Shown: one piece after another, positions 40,801 through 41,999 of the stretch
Layout: the number at the start of each line of letters is the position of its first letter
Position numbering within the stretch: the stretch's first letter is position 1
Assembly (NCBI GenBank): GCA_031213475.1
Contig: JARUPZ010000036.1
Location: 1,922,001 to 1,986,000 of the forward strand
DNA length: 64,000 bases
Reading direction: 5' to 3'
Origin: Nereocystis luetkeana
Taxonomy: Eukaryota; Sar; Phaeophyceae; Laminariales; Laminariaceae
Position numbers and translations under genes: made by a program
Notes under the pieces: model-generated
The model's input: only the letters and a program-made list of their open reading frames with translations
Told to the model about the DNA's origin: nothing
Databases searched by the model: none

Positions 40801-41078
40801 CCAGTACTGAGGAACGTCAGAGCGCCGGAACCGCTCACGCCACCACCCTCGACGCCCGTGACTGCTACTCGGGACCCCACAGCGTACGCGACTCTCTGGT
40901 TGCCGAGTAAACACATGTTGTCACGGACTCTATCGGGGCAGGAGCCGAAGGCATGCACCACTTCGATCGGAGGGGGGCAGCCGGCCACCGCCGCGGGGGG
41001 AGGAGGGCCTCGGCTGCCACTACTGCCTCGCACACCACCCCCCGTGGTGCCGCCTTTTGCGCCTGCTTTGCTCCCCAT
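3023..41078 (-). CDS. CFAP57: CFAP57 (WDR65)-like axonemal protein, whole gene span, 25 exons
   Basis: Protein of about 2,460 codons, read on the minus strand. Exons in order (high to low coordinate): 41078-40170, 39355-39103, 38698-38493, 37379-35796, 34752-34594, 33975-33043, 32503-32399, 30534-30397, 28923-28810, 26195-26070, 25569-25466, 23091-22995, 21648-21575, 20471-20371, 18367-18243, 17501-17421, 14435-14331, 13399-13313, 12489-12382, 10744-10649, 9988-9887, 9286-9116, 8721-7708, 4675-4383, 3329-3023. The N-terminal half is a WD40-repeat region collinear with animal and green-algal CFAP57. The C-terminal half is coiled coil. CFAP57 is known as an inner-dynein-arm adaptor in motile cilia. 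Exon junctions agree in phase throughout as chosen. Animal CFAP57 is about 1,250 residues; the excess here is Gly, Ala and Ser low-complexity insertions plus a C-terminal extension. A conserved block expected just after the WD40 region was not found, so one or more exons may be missing. The start is the ATG at 41,078. The last three exons could belong to another gene. Confidence 0.8.
3497..3796. mobile_element. TIR element with telomere-like core, copy 1
   Basis: The ends are inverted repeats of about 25 bp (TGTGCAGGACTG..GGCACAACA and its inverse TGTTGTGCCAACCAGTCCTGCACA). The middle, 3,585-3,640, is a degenerate CCCTAA array. The right half matches the inverted copy at 24,874-25,239. It has no coding capacity, so it is probably non-autonomous. 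Confidence 0.65.
4383..4675 (-). CDS. CFAP57-like gene, C-terminal exon
   Basis: Bounded by strong splice signals: TTTTTTTGCTGCTACCTCATCAG before it and CAG|GTATGT after it. It reads an Ala/Glu-rich coiled-coil start (ASFLAYENHRIAAEGKRAV) and then a Gly/Asp-rich end. It enters in phase 0, joining ELESRAATAEAE of the exon at 7,708-8,721 into one continuous heptad-like helix, and leaves in phase 2. Confidence 0.65.
4854..4965. mobile_element. Family A MITE (TA type)
   Basis: Palindrome TTACGGGGGGCCATATTA..CTATTTACTATGGTCCCCAGCAA, flanked by TA on the left. It lies in the intron-sized gap below the 7.7-kb exon. Confidence 0.8.
5011..5101. mobile_element. Family B MITE (TTAA type)
   Basis: Starts with TTAACCCTTTTAGGATTGCA and ends with the inverse ACTGCAGTCCTAAAAGCG. 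The right TTAA has decayed. Confidence 0.8.
5310..5480. repeat. CGGGT-family dispersed repeat, short copy
   Basis: Shares CACGGGTCAATCGG, TCAGGTGGTTTTCAAAT and GACCCGACCCGACC..TTGACCTGATCCGCGAA with the long array at 2.2 kb, but has only three or four CGGGT units. Confidence 0.8.
5481..6570. other. Stretch without a recognisable gene
   Basis: Apart from a 16-base C run near 6,402 and a G run near 6,570, I see no exon with a credible coding bias plus splice signals and no member of the repeat families. It would be intronic if the exons at 4.4 and 3.0 kb belong to the CFAP57-like gene. Confidence 0.6.
6571..6800 (-). mobile_element. Family C retroposon copy
   Basis: Minus-sense copy ending in GAGCACAA plus a C tract (G run on the plus strand at 6,571-6,585). 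Diverged: it has GGCCGTAGTTATATAACCAC in place of the usual GTCGTATGACCATAG. Confidence 0.8.
6850..7035 (-). mobile_element. Family C retroposon copy
   Basis: Contains GTACTCGATAGGAGAGATGT, GCATGGCCGTAGTCGTATG and ATCCCTACAATGCC. Its 3' end is GAGTACA plus C7 on the minus strand. The LINE 3' end at 7,036-7,160 lies directly upstream in the same orientation. Confidence 0.85.
7036..7165 (-). mobile_element. 3' end of a zinc-knuckle LINE with C-tail
   Basis: The minus strand reads the end of a LINE ORF (GAPSRKGCVVNGQMTKASNK, stop), then GAGTACA and a C tract. The same terminus occurs at 16,478-16,560, 53,165-53,262 and 55,495-55,575. It carries the empty target of the MITE found in the 55.5-kb copy (CTCCTAATAGAGAC). 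Confidence 0.75.
7166..7575. other. Stretch without a recognisable gene
   Basis: No exon or known repeat seen. In the model it lies inside the intron between the exons at 7,708-8,721 and 4,383-4,675. Confidence 0.5.
7708..8721 (-). CDS. CFAP57-like gene, Gly-rich tail exon
   Basis: Enters in phase 0 after AAAAAG and ends at GAG|GTGCGC. It encodes a basic start (FDKNARRKRARAAARNSSS), a His run, poly-Ala, a repeat of NDLRNDPRDD type, a Gly run of about 30 residues from a GGA/CTC triplet array (7,955-8,030), and a helical end (ELESRAATAEAE). If the donor is ignored, the frame runs to a stop at 7,576. The low-complexity content makes the exact boundaries uncertain. Confidence 0.6.
8745..8880. 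repeat. Purine-rich tract
   Basis: G/A-only strand (GAGGAGGAGGGAG .. GGGGGTGGGGGGTGG). On the minus strand this is a pyrimidine tract just upstream of the 8,721 acceptor. Confidence 0.8.
9116..9286 (-). CDS. CFAP57: CFAP57 conserved C-terminal coiled-coil exon
   Basis: 57 codons, phase 0 to 0, acceptor ATGAAG| and donor AAG|GTGTTT. It reads ESIYKMREALRREHESSEQQ followed by NLVRIGENLELTRDLNHVRK. The distance from the ARQR of the preceding exon to VRIGEN equals that between ARQR and VRIMQEN in animal CFAP57, where this segment is followed by a conserved NELRRE-like helix. This ties the coiled-coil exons to the WD40 exons 23 kb away. Confidence 0.8.
9435..9632 (-). mobile_element. Family C retroposon copy
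   Basis: Contains GTCATGCATGGCCGTAGTCG, the GGGACGGAGCACGTTGGGTT block and GCACCAAGCGGGAAGCGCC. The C-tail is reduced to CCTCTTCTCGACCCCTC on the minus strand. Confidence 0.85.
9887..9988 (-). CDS. CFAP57: CFAP57-like gene exon
   Basis: 34 codons, acceptor AATTTAACAG|, donor CAG|GTGAAA, phase 0 to 0. Reads VEEIVLPILERDVLDELDPD then EVAAEQARQRTKMQ. The ARQR aligns with the EYARQRE motif of CFAP57. A decayed duplicate lies at 10,163-10,238. Confidence 0.8.
9998..10370. repeat. TATGAGTTG minisatellite
   Basis: Degenerate tandem units of about 9 bp (GTTGTATGA and GTTGCATGA). They flank and separate the exon at 9,887 and its relic at 10,163. Confidence 0.9.
10163..10238 (-). pseudogene. Partial duplicate of the 9.9-kb CFAP57 exon
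   Basis: The minus strand reads VGAIVPPVSERDMLDELDPD after a preserved AATTTACCAG acceptor, about 75% identical to the start of the exon at 9,887-9,988. Homology ends after DEIA, and no donor follows before a stop. Either a decayed duplicate or, less likely, an alternative exon. Confidence 0.7.
10430..10600 (-). mobile_element. Two tandem family C fragments
   Basis: One copy spans 10,430-10,545 (GTGTACTCATGTCATCCATG..GACGGAGCACGTCGAGTTTT type). A second short one is at 10,551-10,600 (GTTACTCGGCATATTGCATG). G runs separate them. Confidence 0.75.
10649..10744 (-). CDS. CFAP57: CFAP57-like gene exon (GC donor)
   Basis: 32 codons, phase 0 to 0: HRESLLKTAATRVMAVLDSA then NERDHWLVAKKQ. Acceptor TTCGGCAG. 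The donor is CAG|GCAAGG, so the intron below would be GC-AG type. Confidence 0.65.
10880..10950. repeat. 34-bp tandem duplication
   Basis: ACTATTTTCTTTCGTCAATG..GTTCATAAT is repeated twice head to tail. Just below, ATTTATCATGCACGTACATA also occurs twice (11,005 and 11,052). Confidence 0.85.
11340..11540. repeat. Degenerate ATAATGCACTGCTTCT minisatellite
   Basis: Several units of about 30 bp containing AATGCA(C)TGCTT repeat through this stretch of AT-rich intron. Confidence 0.6.
11720..11824. mobile_element. Family A MITE (TA type)
   Basis: Near-perfect palindrome GACGGGGGACCATAGTTAAT..ACTATGGTCCCCCGTAA in the intron between the 12.4 and 10.7 kb exons. Confidence 0.9.
11901..11909 (-). terminator. 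Pol III terminator of tRNA-His
   Basis: Run of nine T on the minus strand about 9 nt after the tRNA 3' end. Confidence 0.7.
11919..11989 (-). tRNA. tRNA-His (GUG)
   Basis: A 71-nt cloverleaf on the minus strand. Acceptor stem GTCTAAT/ATTGGAC is fully paired with one T-G wobble. The D arm is GTA..TAC with an AGTGGTCAG loop. Anticodon stem CCACA/TGTGG holds the loop TTGTGGC, so the anticodon is GTG. T arm CCGAG-TTCGATT-CTCGG. No intron. A T9 terminator follows. It lies within the intron between CFAP57-like exons 12,382-12,489 and 10,649-10,744, on the same strand. The A/U-rich acceptor differs from typical eukaryotic tRNA-His, so a non-functional copy is possible. Confidence 0.75.
12382..12489 (-). 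CDS. CFAP57: CFAP57-like gene exon
   Basis: 36 codons, acceptor CTTACTACTGGTCAG|, donor CAG|GTACCG, phase 0 to 0. Coiled-coil residues MEGVQQMVSLQKDAAEKMRS then FQALRTDMDRLKTSLQ. Confidence 0.75.
12820..12942. mobile_element. Family A MITE (TA type)
   Basis: TA then TTACGGGGGGCGATAGTAAA..TTTGATATGCCCCCCCGTA. The right arm has small changes. Confidence 0.85.
13013..13119. mobile_element. Family A MITE (TA type)
   Basis: Palindrome ATTGCGGGGGACCATAGTTA..TAACTATGGTCCCCCGTAA, one of the best-preserved copies. Confidence 0.9.
13313..13399 (-). CDS. CFAP57: CFAP57-like gene exon
   Basis: 29 codons, acceptor CGCACGCAG|, donor CAC|GTAAGA (strong), phase 0 to 0. Coiled coil LVEQRSQLEEKDALVATTKE then KLAKLAKVH. 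Confidence 0.8.
13567..13695. repeat. Tandem duplication of about 60 bp
   Basis: The unit CCGGAACCTCCAGCTAT..TGTCGGCGGCTGTCGTT..TATATACAACCCT occurs twice (13,569 and 13,630). Confidence 0.85.
13766..13857. mobile_element. Family B MITE (TTAA type), diverged
   Basis: AACCCCTTTAGAACCGCAGT..TTTTGGGGACAAACTGCTT..CCCCAAACGGGGCTGTGG. The TTAA ends are lost. Confidence 0.7.
14160..14235. repeat. CCGA/CGGA tetranucleotide array
   Basis: Tandem CCGA with a CGGA block. It lies just downstream of the 14.33-kb exon on the minus strand. Confidence 0.9.
14331..14435 (-). CDS. CFAP57: CFAP57-like gene exon (GC donor)
   Basis: 35 codons, acceptor CCCCCTTCAG|, donor CAG|GCAAGC (GC-AG type), phase 0 to 0. 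Coiled coil VRTKAQRLSEWENMTDKQKT then AVIELEKLKKALTMQ. The frame stays open beyond the GC donor, so an alternative GT donor further down cannot be excluded. Confidence 0.7.
14540..14960 (-). mobile_element. Family C copy split by a CCCACGGTA insertion
   Basis: 14,543-14,602 (CTGCCGTAGTCG .. GACCCTCGCATC) and 14,855-14,960 (ACATTGCCGGGAAGGAGCAC .. GCGCGAAGCGCCGTGAGG) are two parts of one family C copy. The intervening 245 bp begin CCCACGGTAAG and end CTACCGTGGG, so it looks like a small TIR insertion. Confidence 0.6.
15127..15223. mobile_element. Family B MITE (TTAA type)
   Basis: CAACCCTTTTAGGGACCGCA..ACTGCGGTCCTAAACGGGTCAA, with the GGGACAAACTACTTAT core. The TTAA ends have decayed. Confidence 0.85.
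15698..15804. mobile_element. Family A MITE (TA type)
   Basis: TTACGGGGGACCATAGAAAT..ATTTACTAT then a C run and GTAA. Followed within 14 bp by a second copy. Confidence 0.85.
15818..15916. mobile_element. Family A MITE (TA type), diverged
   Basis: GGGGGGCCACAGTAAATAGG..CCTATTTACTACGGCCCTCCCC. The outermost bases are lost. Confidence 0.75.
16478..16560 (+). mobile_element. 3' end of a zinc-knuckle LINE with C-tail
   Basis: The plus strand reads PSRKGCVVNGQMPKASYK, stop, then GAGTACGCCCTCCGCCCCCC. A family C copy follows immediately in the same orientation. Confidence 0.75.
16556..16697 (+). mobile_element. Family C retroposon copy
   Basis: Starts within TGTCTGCCTGGTCGGTGAAA and ends GAGTACATATCTCCTATCAG, TACCT, then C14. 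5'-truncated, with an intact 3' end and C-tail. Confidence 0.85.
16886..17045. mobile_element. GGAGACA/TGTCTCC TIR element, copy 2
   Basis: GTCGGGAGACATGTCAAGCG..GTGTCTCCCGACATCTT. The ends are inverted, and the interior matches 1,462-1,692 (CAGGGCCGA..TAGTAATTTGGGGTCAG). Confidence 0.6.
17066..17161. mobile_element. Family B MITE (TTAA type)
   Basis: TTGACCTTTTGTAGGACCGC..TGCCGTTCTAAAAGGGTTA, core GGGACAAACTACT. Confidence 0.85.
17220..17347. repeat. Two poly-C tracts
   Basis: C runs of about 27 and 17 bases flank AATTTAAGGAAGTCCCC..TTTCCATGAATG. They lie in the intron just below exon 17,421-17,501. Confidence 0.9.
17421..17501 (-). CDS. CFAP57: CFAP57-like gene exon
   Basis: 27 codons, acceptor CACATTCCAG|, donor GAG|GTGCGT, phase 0 to 0. 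Coiled coil VDAVLSLATEKEKAEQLEAR then VRALEQE. Confidence 0.8.
17552..17656. mobile_element. Family A MITE (TA type)
   Basis: Palindrome between TA dinucleotides, TTACGGGGGGCCATAGCAGA to AATATGCCCCCCCGTAA. Confidence 0.85.
17855..17959. mobile_element. Family A MITE (TA type)
   Basis: TA then TTACGGGGGACCATAGTTAA to TTAACTATGCCCCCCCGTAA. Confidence 0.9.
18010..18072. mobile_element. Family A MITE, right-half remnant
   Basis: AGAATATATAGTTTTTGCGT..GGTGGGTCCTGATTACAAGC then a C run: the right half only, decayed. Confidence 0.5.
18243..18367 (-). CDS. CFAP57: CFAP57-like gene exon
   Basis: Donor GAG|GTATAC. Coiled coil ATEEIGEIEKKRVREEAKSE then VMAAKKELRTLSKRMDQQCT, RE. Acceptor CTACGAG| at 18,368 gives the phase needed by the exon at 20,371. 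An alternative acceptor AAAAG| at 18,384 would add VNVLR in frame. Both have a 22-base A run where a pyrimidine tract is expected. Confidence 0.65.
18455..18745 (+). mobile_element. tRNA-derived SINE, copy 1
   Basis: The head (18,457-18,532) has an A-box-like GTGGTTCAAGTGGTTAA and a perfect B box, GGTTCGAGCCC, in a CTGGG/CCCAG T-arm. The body starts TTTGACTTTATTTGCAAAAA and ends near GAGTTGGAAGGAGAGAGAGA. An inverted copy of the body is at 63,250-63,600. It is antisense to the CFAP57-like gene, 90 bp upstream of an exon. Confidence 0.75.
19390..19735. repeat. GATCTGTAT minisatellite family
   Basis: Tandem GATCTGTAT units with a unique block (GAGCTCATGTTGTCGGGTGG). The same unit plus block recurs at 50,530-50,680. 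Confidence 0.85.
20081..20197. mobile_element. Family A MITE (TA type)
   Basis: TA then TTATGGGGGGCCATATTAAA to TTTACTATGGTCCCCCGTAA. It contains a 10-bp duplication, TTTGGTCCATGTTTGGTCC, near the right arm. Confidence 0.85.
20371..20471 (-). CDS. CFAP57: CFAP57-like gene exon
   Basis: Acceptor CACGCGCAG|, donor CAAG|GTCACG. Enters with one base, so the junction codon with the 21.6-kb exon is Arg. Reads EDMKKILEDHRVLKGYVDFV then GAQYHKAIDQQEQ. A LINE-derived 3' tail begins 20 bp upstream of the acceptor. Confidence 0.75.
20490..20602 (+). mobile_element. 5'-truncated LINE 3' tail
   Basis: Over about 110 bp it matches the 3' UTR and AAATA tail of the LINE at 42,006-42,950: GGAAGGAGAATTGGTTNGAT .. 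TTCATTTTGAATGAATAACG .. GCAAATAAATAA. Antisense to the CFAP57-like gene. Confidence 0.85.
20606..20721. mobile_element. Family A MITE (TA type)
   Basis: TTACGGGGGACCATAGTTAG to TTAAATGTGGTCCCCCGTAA, inserted directly after the A-rich tail of the LINE fragment. Confidence 0.85.
20737..20800. mobile_element. Family B MITE, left-end fragment
   Basis: TTAACCCCTGAAGGGCTGCA .. G run .. ACGAAACTACTTGGAAT; the right half is missing. Confidence 0.6.
20862..20958. mobile_element. Family B MITE (TTAA type)
   Basis: TTGACCCTTTTAGGACCGCA .. TTTGTTCCCAAAATGAGACT .. GTTCTAAAAGGCTTA. Confidence 0.85.
21036..21133. mobile_element. Family B MITE with intact TTAA on both sides
   Basis: TTAA at 21,036-21,039 and 21,130-21,133. 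The arms CCCCTTTAGCACCGCACTCC and CCCCAAAACGGGACTGGGGT carry the same left/right asymmetry seen at 0.9 kb and 60.35 kb. Confidence 0.9.
21575..21648 (-). CDS. CFAP57: CFAP57-like gene exon
   Basis: 74 nt, acceptor GAGGTTAG|, donor AAAG|GTTCGT, phase 0 to 2. Coiled coil AARDDAEEMQAKAEAAERDH then ENTK. Its phase-2 end matches the entry of the exon at 20,471. Confidence 0.8.
21655..21912. repeat. CATCAT/CATCAAC trinucleotide-rich tract
   Basis: Degenerate array of ATC-type triplets in the intron just upstream (gene sense) of the 21.6-kb exon. Confidence 0.85.
22660..22985. repeat. Degenerate minisatellite of about 30 bp
   Basis: Units of the form GAGGGNCAGTTTCTTATTGA, with the spacing and motif kept in about ten copies up to the 22,995 exon boundary. 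Confidence 0.7.
22995..23091 (-). CDS. CFAP57: CFAP57-like gene exon
   Basis: 97 nt, acceptor GCGTACAG|, donor GAG|GTATCA. Enters with one base, completing the Arg codon left by the exon at 25,466. Coiled coil EASAMHAMYEKKLALQAESY then IQLKVAYEELSE. Confidence 0.8.
23200..23320. repeat. GGGGGGA purine tract
   Basis: Nearly pure G/A on the plus strand, which is a long pyrimidine tract upstream of the 23,091 acceptor in gene sense. Confidence 0.85.
23505..23600. repeat. CCAACCAAT/CAAT tandem array
   Basis: Tetranucleotide repeats AACC and AATC in the intron. No gene visible between here and 24.1 kb. Confidence 0.85.
24125..24600. repeat. Degenerate TTGAGTCTATTGTCGAAG minisatellite
   Basis: Units of about 35-45 bp with the motif CGAAGCAATAGACTACTGTT repeat with drift. 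Intronic. Confidence 0.75.
24874..25239. mobile_element. TIR element with telomere-like core, copy 2 (inverted)
   Basis: Ends GGCTCGACCTATTTGCAGGA, GCGGCTTGCAC and the inverse GTATGCAGGCCGCTCCTGCA, CACAGCGGGAGCC. The core at 25,045-25,165 is a degenerate TTAGGG array. The flanking blocks match 3,497-3,796 in inverse orientation (for example GGTTGGTCCGGGCCGACGTG). Confidence 0.65.
25466..25569 (-). CDS. CFAP57: CFAP57-like gene exon
   Basis: 104 nt, acceptor TTTGTATGCAG|, donor AGAG|GTGGGT, phase 0 to 2. Coiled coil LSRVEGELETLRLALVRAEH then DRESDSRRNAEQRK. Confidence 0.8.
25660..25785 (-). mobile_element. Family C retroposon copy, short
   Basis: CATGCATGCTTATCTATACT..ATCCCTACCATGCCGGGACG..ACTAGGCAGTCATTGCTTGG. 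The 3' end lacks the usual GAGTAC. Confidence 0.75.
26070..26195 (-). CDS. CFAP57: CFAP57-like gene exon
   Basis: 42 codons, acceptor AAGCTTCAG|, donor GAG|GTGCGG, phase 0 to 0. Coiled coil AKAASALRQLTQVQHQASFK then LERQRLAHEKTLEAANATGR, EE. Confidence 0.75.
26265..26375 (-). mobile_element. Family C retroposon copy, short
   Basis: First of a four-copy head-to-tail array. Tail GTACACCCCCCC on the minus strand, body truncated after CCTGCCTCGTCCCGGCATTG (minus sense). Confidence 0.85.
26385..26905 (-). mobile_element. Family C retroposon, long form
   Basis: The minus-sense 5' end is near TATATAGGTTGGGTTGGCGT and the 3' end is GAGTACACC plus C11. The region 26,640-26,815 could encode LVVELDRLCE between AG and GT. 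Confidence 0.85.
26985..27512 (-). mobile_element. Family C retroposon, long form
   Basis: About 93% identical to 26,385-26,905 by eye, with the same ends. It has a 6-bp duplication, CACCAG, near 27,121. Minus-sense frame GGRPQLVAELDRLCEVKNLY .. QLHSTPIAV is open for 60 codons. Confidence 0.9.
27528..27745 (-). mobile_element. Family C retroposon copy
   Basis: Fourth unit of the array. GTCATGTATAGCCGTAGTCG .. ACCAAGCACGAAGTACCGTG; more diverged, with the C-tail intact. Confidence 0.85.
27978..28078. repeat. GTGC tetranucleotide array
   Basis: (CATG/GTGC)n then (GTAC)n, with no gene near it. Confidence 0.9.
28810..28923 (-). CDS. CFAP57: CFAP57-like gene exon
   Basis: 38 codons, acceptor CTGCTACATCAG|, donor GAG|GTTCGG, phase 0 to 0. 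Reads AVERGMEEAVGTTVATAGGS then CMALEASVEESLVLMEQE, helical and acidic. Confidence 0.65.
29185..29350 (+). mobile_element. Family C retroposon copy
   Basis: CACCTCACGTTTCGCTTCGC .. GACTACGGCAATGCATGACG, then GAATACACTCCACCTCG and C8. 5'-truncated. Confidence 0.8.
29420..29940. other. Intronic stretch without a recognisable feature
   Basis: Apart from short homopolymers, no exon, repeat family member or RNA gene was recognised here. Confidence 0.5.
29961..30065. mobile_element. Family A MITE (TA type)
   Basis: TA then TTACGGGGGACCATAGTTGA to GTAACTATGCCCCCCCGTAA, then TA. Confidence 0.9.
30397..30534 (-). CDS. CFAP57-like gene, candidate exon
   Basis: 46 codons, acceptor CGCCAG|, donor AAG|GTGGGA, phase 0 to 0, compatible with its neighbours. 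Reads LEGRRLNTDVTARCAEATPI .. GNLAVKKLLGDNK. It has no recognisable similarity to CFAP57 and modest coding character. A GTT/CAA trinucleotide array lies just upstream, in place of a pyrimidine tract. Confidence 0.4.
30544..30592. repeat. (GTT)n microsatellite
   Basis: About 16 TTG/GTT units with one interruption. Confidence 0.95.
31770..32302 (+). mobile_element. Family C retroposon, long form
   Basis: Starts after a (TA)n run at TGGGTCGGGTTGGCGTCGGT and ends ATACTGAGTACACCCCCATC plus C7. It is the inverse of the copies at 26.4, 27.0 and 56.6 kb and is more diverged. Confidence 0.8.
32399..32503 (-). CDS. CFAP57: CFAP57 last WD40-repeat exon
   Basis: 35 codons, acceptor CGGCGGCAG|, donor CAG|GTGAAC, phase 0 to 0. 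Reads VCLHSRPITSLALTADGKHF then FTASSDGAVFMCKIQ: an H..PIT...L..DG..F.TAS.DG...W-type WD40 blade. It aligns with the final CFAP57 blade, with Met-Cys in place of the usual Trp. Confidence 0.85.
32690..32935. repeat. GAAACGGTCACA minisatellite
   Basis: Units of about 26-34 bp, ACTGAAACGGTCACANNNGN ACCGGTAAA type, about eight copies, intronic. Confidence 0.8.
33043..33975 (-). CDS. CFAP57: CFAP57 WD40 exon with large insertion
   Basis: 311 codons, acceptor AAACGCCAG|, donor GAG|GTGCTC, phase 0 to 0. It opens with FVSKRVIFEGIVSDPALDGG and closes with YRLTCVRVTAFESRFRGARN then ALLAGTKEGLALAFDWG, two consecutive CFAP57 blade strands. Between them are about 200 residues of Gly/Ala/Arg-rich low complexity (including a Gly run from a CCG/CCA array at 33,730-33,770) that animal CFAP57 lacks. 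Confidence 0.8.
34450..34485. repeat. (ATC)n microsatellite
   Basis: About 9 ATC units in the intron. Confidence 0.95.
34594..34752 (-). CDS. CFAP57: CFAP57 WD40 exon
   Basis: 53 codons, acceptor GAAACCTAG|, donor GAG|GTACGG, phase 0 to 0. Reads VVQILGVHSGAAGGRLGRVQ, TLSGHASLVSSFCWGADDRR, then CWTAADGYLFEWE: a canonical GH..D...WE blade aligned to the LKGHTGKI..W..DD blade of CFAP57. Confidence 0.9.
34830..34995 (-). mobile_element. Family C retroposon copy
   Basis: GGTACTCTGTCATGCGCGGC .. CATAGACCTTCGCATCCCTA .. TAAGAACCGCTTAAGAGGCG, with a G12 run at its left end. Confidence 0.85.
35155..35260. mobile_element. Family A MITE (TA type)
   Basis: TTACGGGGGGGCATATTTAA to TTACTATGTTCCCGCCGCAG. 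Confidence 0.8.
35442..35550. mobile_element. Family A MITE (TA type)
   Basis: TTCCTGGGGACCATAGTAAA to TTTACGATGGTCCCCCGTAG. Confidence 0.8.
35796..37379 (-). CDS. CFAP57: CFAP57 central WD40 exon (largest exon)
   Basis: 528 codons, acceptor TGCGCCTAG|, donor AAG|GTACTT, phase 0 to 0. CFAP57 landmarks appear in order: LLSVVVAPSQLLAGAGDGEI, LSCLCLCARKPLIAGIARRG, VEIQVWNYRTKRPLVRH, VNPVAISFHPSGDSIAVAF, REFMTKGMFSAAGELD, and ALHYSPGGHLLAVVTGK. These match the CIRKPLIAT, IRLWNYET and SLHPSGH blades. Long Gly/Asp/Ser/Ala-rich loops separate them. The strong GC bias leaves the plus strand open as well, but those frames match nothing. Confidence 0.9.
38493..38698 (-). CDS. CFAP57: CFAP57 WD40 exon
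   Basis: 206 nt, acceptor TGATCAG|, donor TGG|GTGGGT, phase 1 to 0. Reads GGLNVVAAHGMGFLVGGDSG then RVLVFEEDRKEGGGAARDVY. It matches the CFAP57 segment around GPGRVLLFEK. The donor lies inside a CCCA/TGGG array, so the end may shift by a few codons. Confidence 0.85.
39103..39355 (-). CDS. CFAP57: CFAP57 WD40 exon
   Basis: 253 nt, acceptor AATGAAACAG|, donor CAG|GTAGAT, phase 0 to 1. Reads NACYRDVAWLNGDRLVLVAH then EGIVMLVSPSDVLQEWDVLA, aligning with the W..DD.IVVGTD.G.L.LFE blade. Confidence 0.85.
40170..41078 (-). CDS. CFAP57: CFAP57 first coding exon
   Basis: 303 codons from the first in-frame ATG (41,076-41,078). Donor GAG|GTGGGT, phase 0. After a Gly/Pro-rich start it has VVHAFGSCPDRVRDNMCLLG and NQRVAYAVG, matching the VHRLGVRGDVRNNIYFLDE start of CFAP57. 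Then VTANFSHDDRILVLLDGAPE, WTLVWFEWKTGKKMCTLELG and PVHRVVLSPLDQSKTATAGA, followed by NGLFRIWR, matching the second blade pair. A Gln/His run from a CAG/CAA array lies at 40,565-40,640. A non-ATG in-frame extension reaches 41,105. Confidence 0.9.
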
Positions 41079-41389
41079 GAGCACGTGGTATGTTCGCGCT
41101 ATCAAAGTCCAGCCTCAGCCTCAAGCCAAAGATCGGCCTGCCTGTTGTTTGCGTCGCTGCTGCTGCTGCTGCTGCTACGAACTACTTCTGTGTCTGCAAT
41201 TGCGGTGTGTCACGATCCGACTTCAATTCAGTTCCGACAGTCTTTTTTTTTCGAAATCTAGTCGTTTCATTCAACGGAGTTTGTAACATTTGCGAGGGAT
41301 GTTTTTTTTAATCCAAAGTCAGAAGTCAGGCCTGGCTGAAGAAAAAAAATGTCCTTTATTTTTACTGCCTGCCGTAGCCAGTTTTACGA

Positions 41390-41735
41390 GTAGAGGTTCG
41401 GATCCATGTGCTTTTGGATCTATATGATATGTTTTCGGATCCAGAACCCTAACCCTAACCCTAACAGTAGTTGTCAGGTGTTTTTAAATCCAGATGATTT
41501 TGGATCCAGACGATATATATTTCGGGTCCAAACGATGACTGTTTGAGCCAGATGCCTCCTTTGAAGTCACCAGAAGATTTTTGGATCCAAATGGATTTGG
41601 ATCCAGATTGTTTTTTTGGCACCAAACTTTAACTGCTCCTACATTTTGGGTGTTTGGATCCCGGTGCTTTAGGATCCAGATGCTGCGTCTTCTGGGTCCA
41701 AGTTCCTTCGGATTTTTTATTCAGATCCAACCGCA
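41390..41735. repeat. GGATCCAGATG minisatellite with interstitial telomere-like repeat
   Basis: Degenerate units of about 30 bp built on TTTTGGATCCAGATG. 41,446-41,466 is CCCTAACCCTAACCCTAACA. It lies upstream of the CFAP57 start. Confidence 0.85.
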
Positions 41736-41999
41736 GATACTCGTAGTACTGCTGTAGCGTGTGTAGATATATTCTTTCGTGTGTGGGGAGTGGGGAGTGA
41801 TACTCGAATGTAACGGCATATCAATGGTTACTGCTTCATTATTATTTCATGTACGAGTACTAGAAAAATAATATATCTCTCTGTTGCTATTATTAAGAAT
41901 ACTAATACATACCAGGTACCTGGTATACATCTATTATACCAGGTACAGCGTACTACATACTAAATATTAATACGTATTGCTGCTGCTGTTTGTTGGCGC

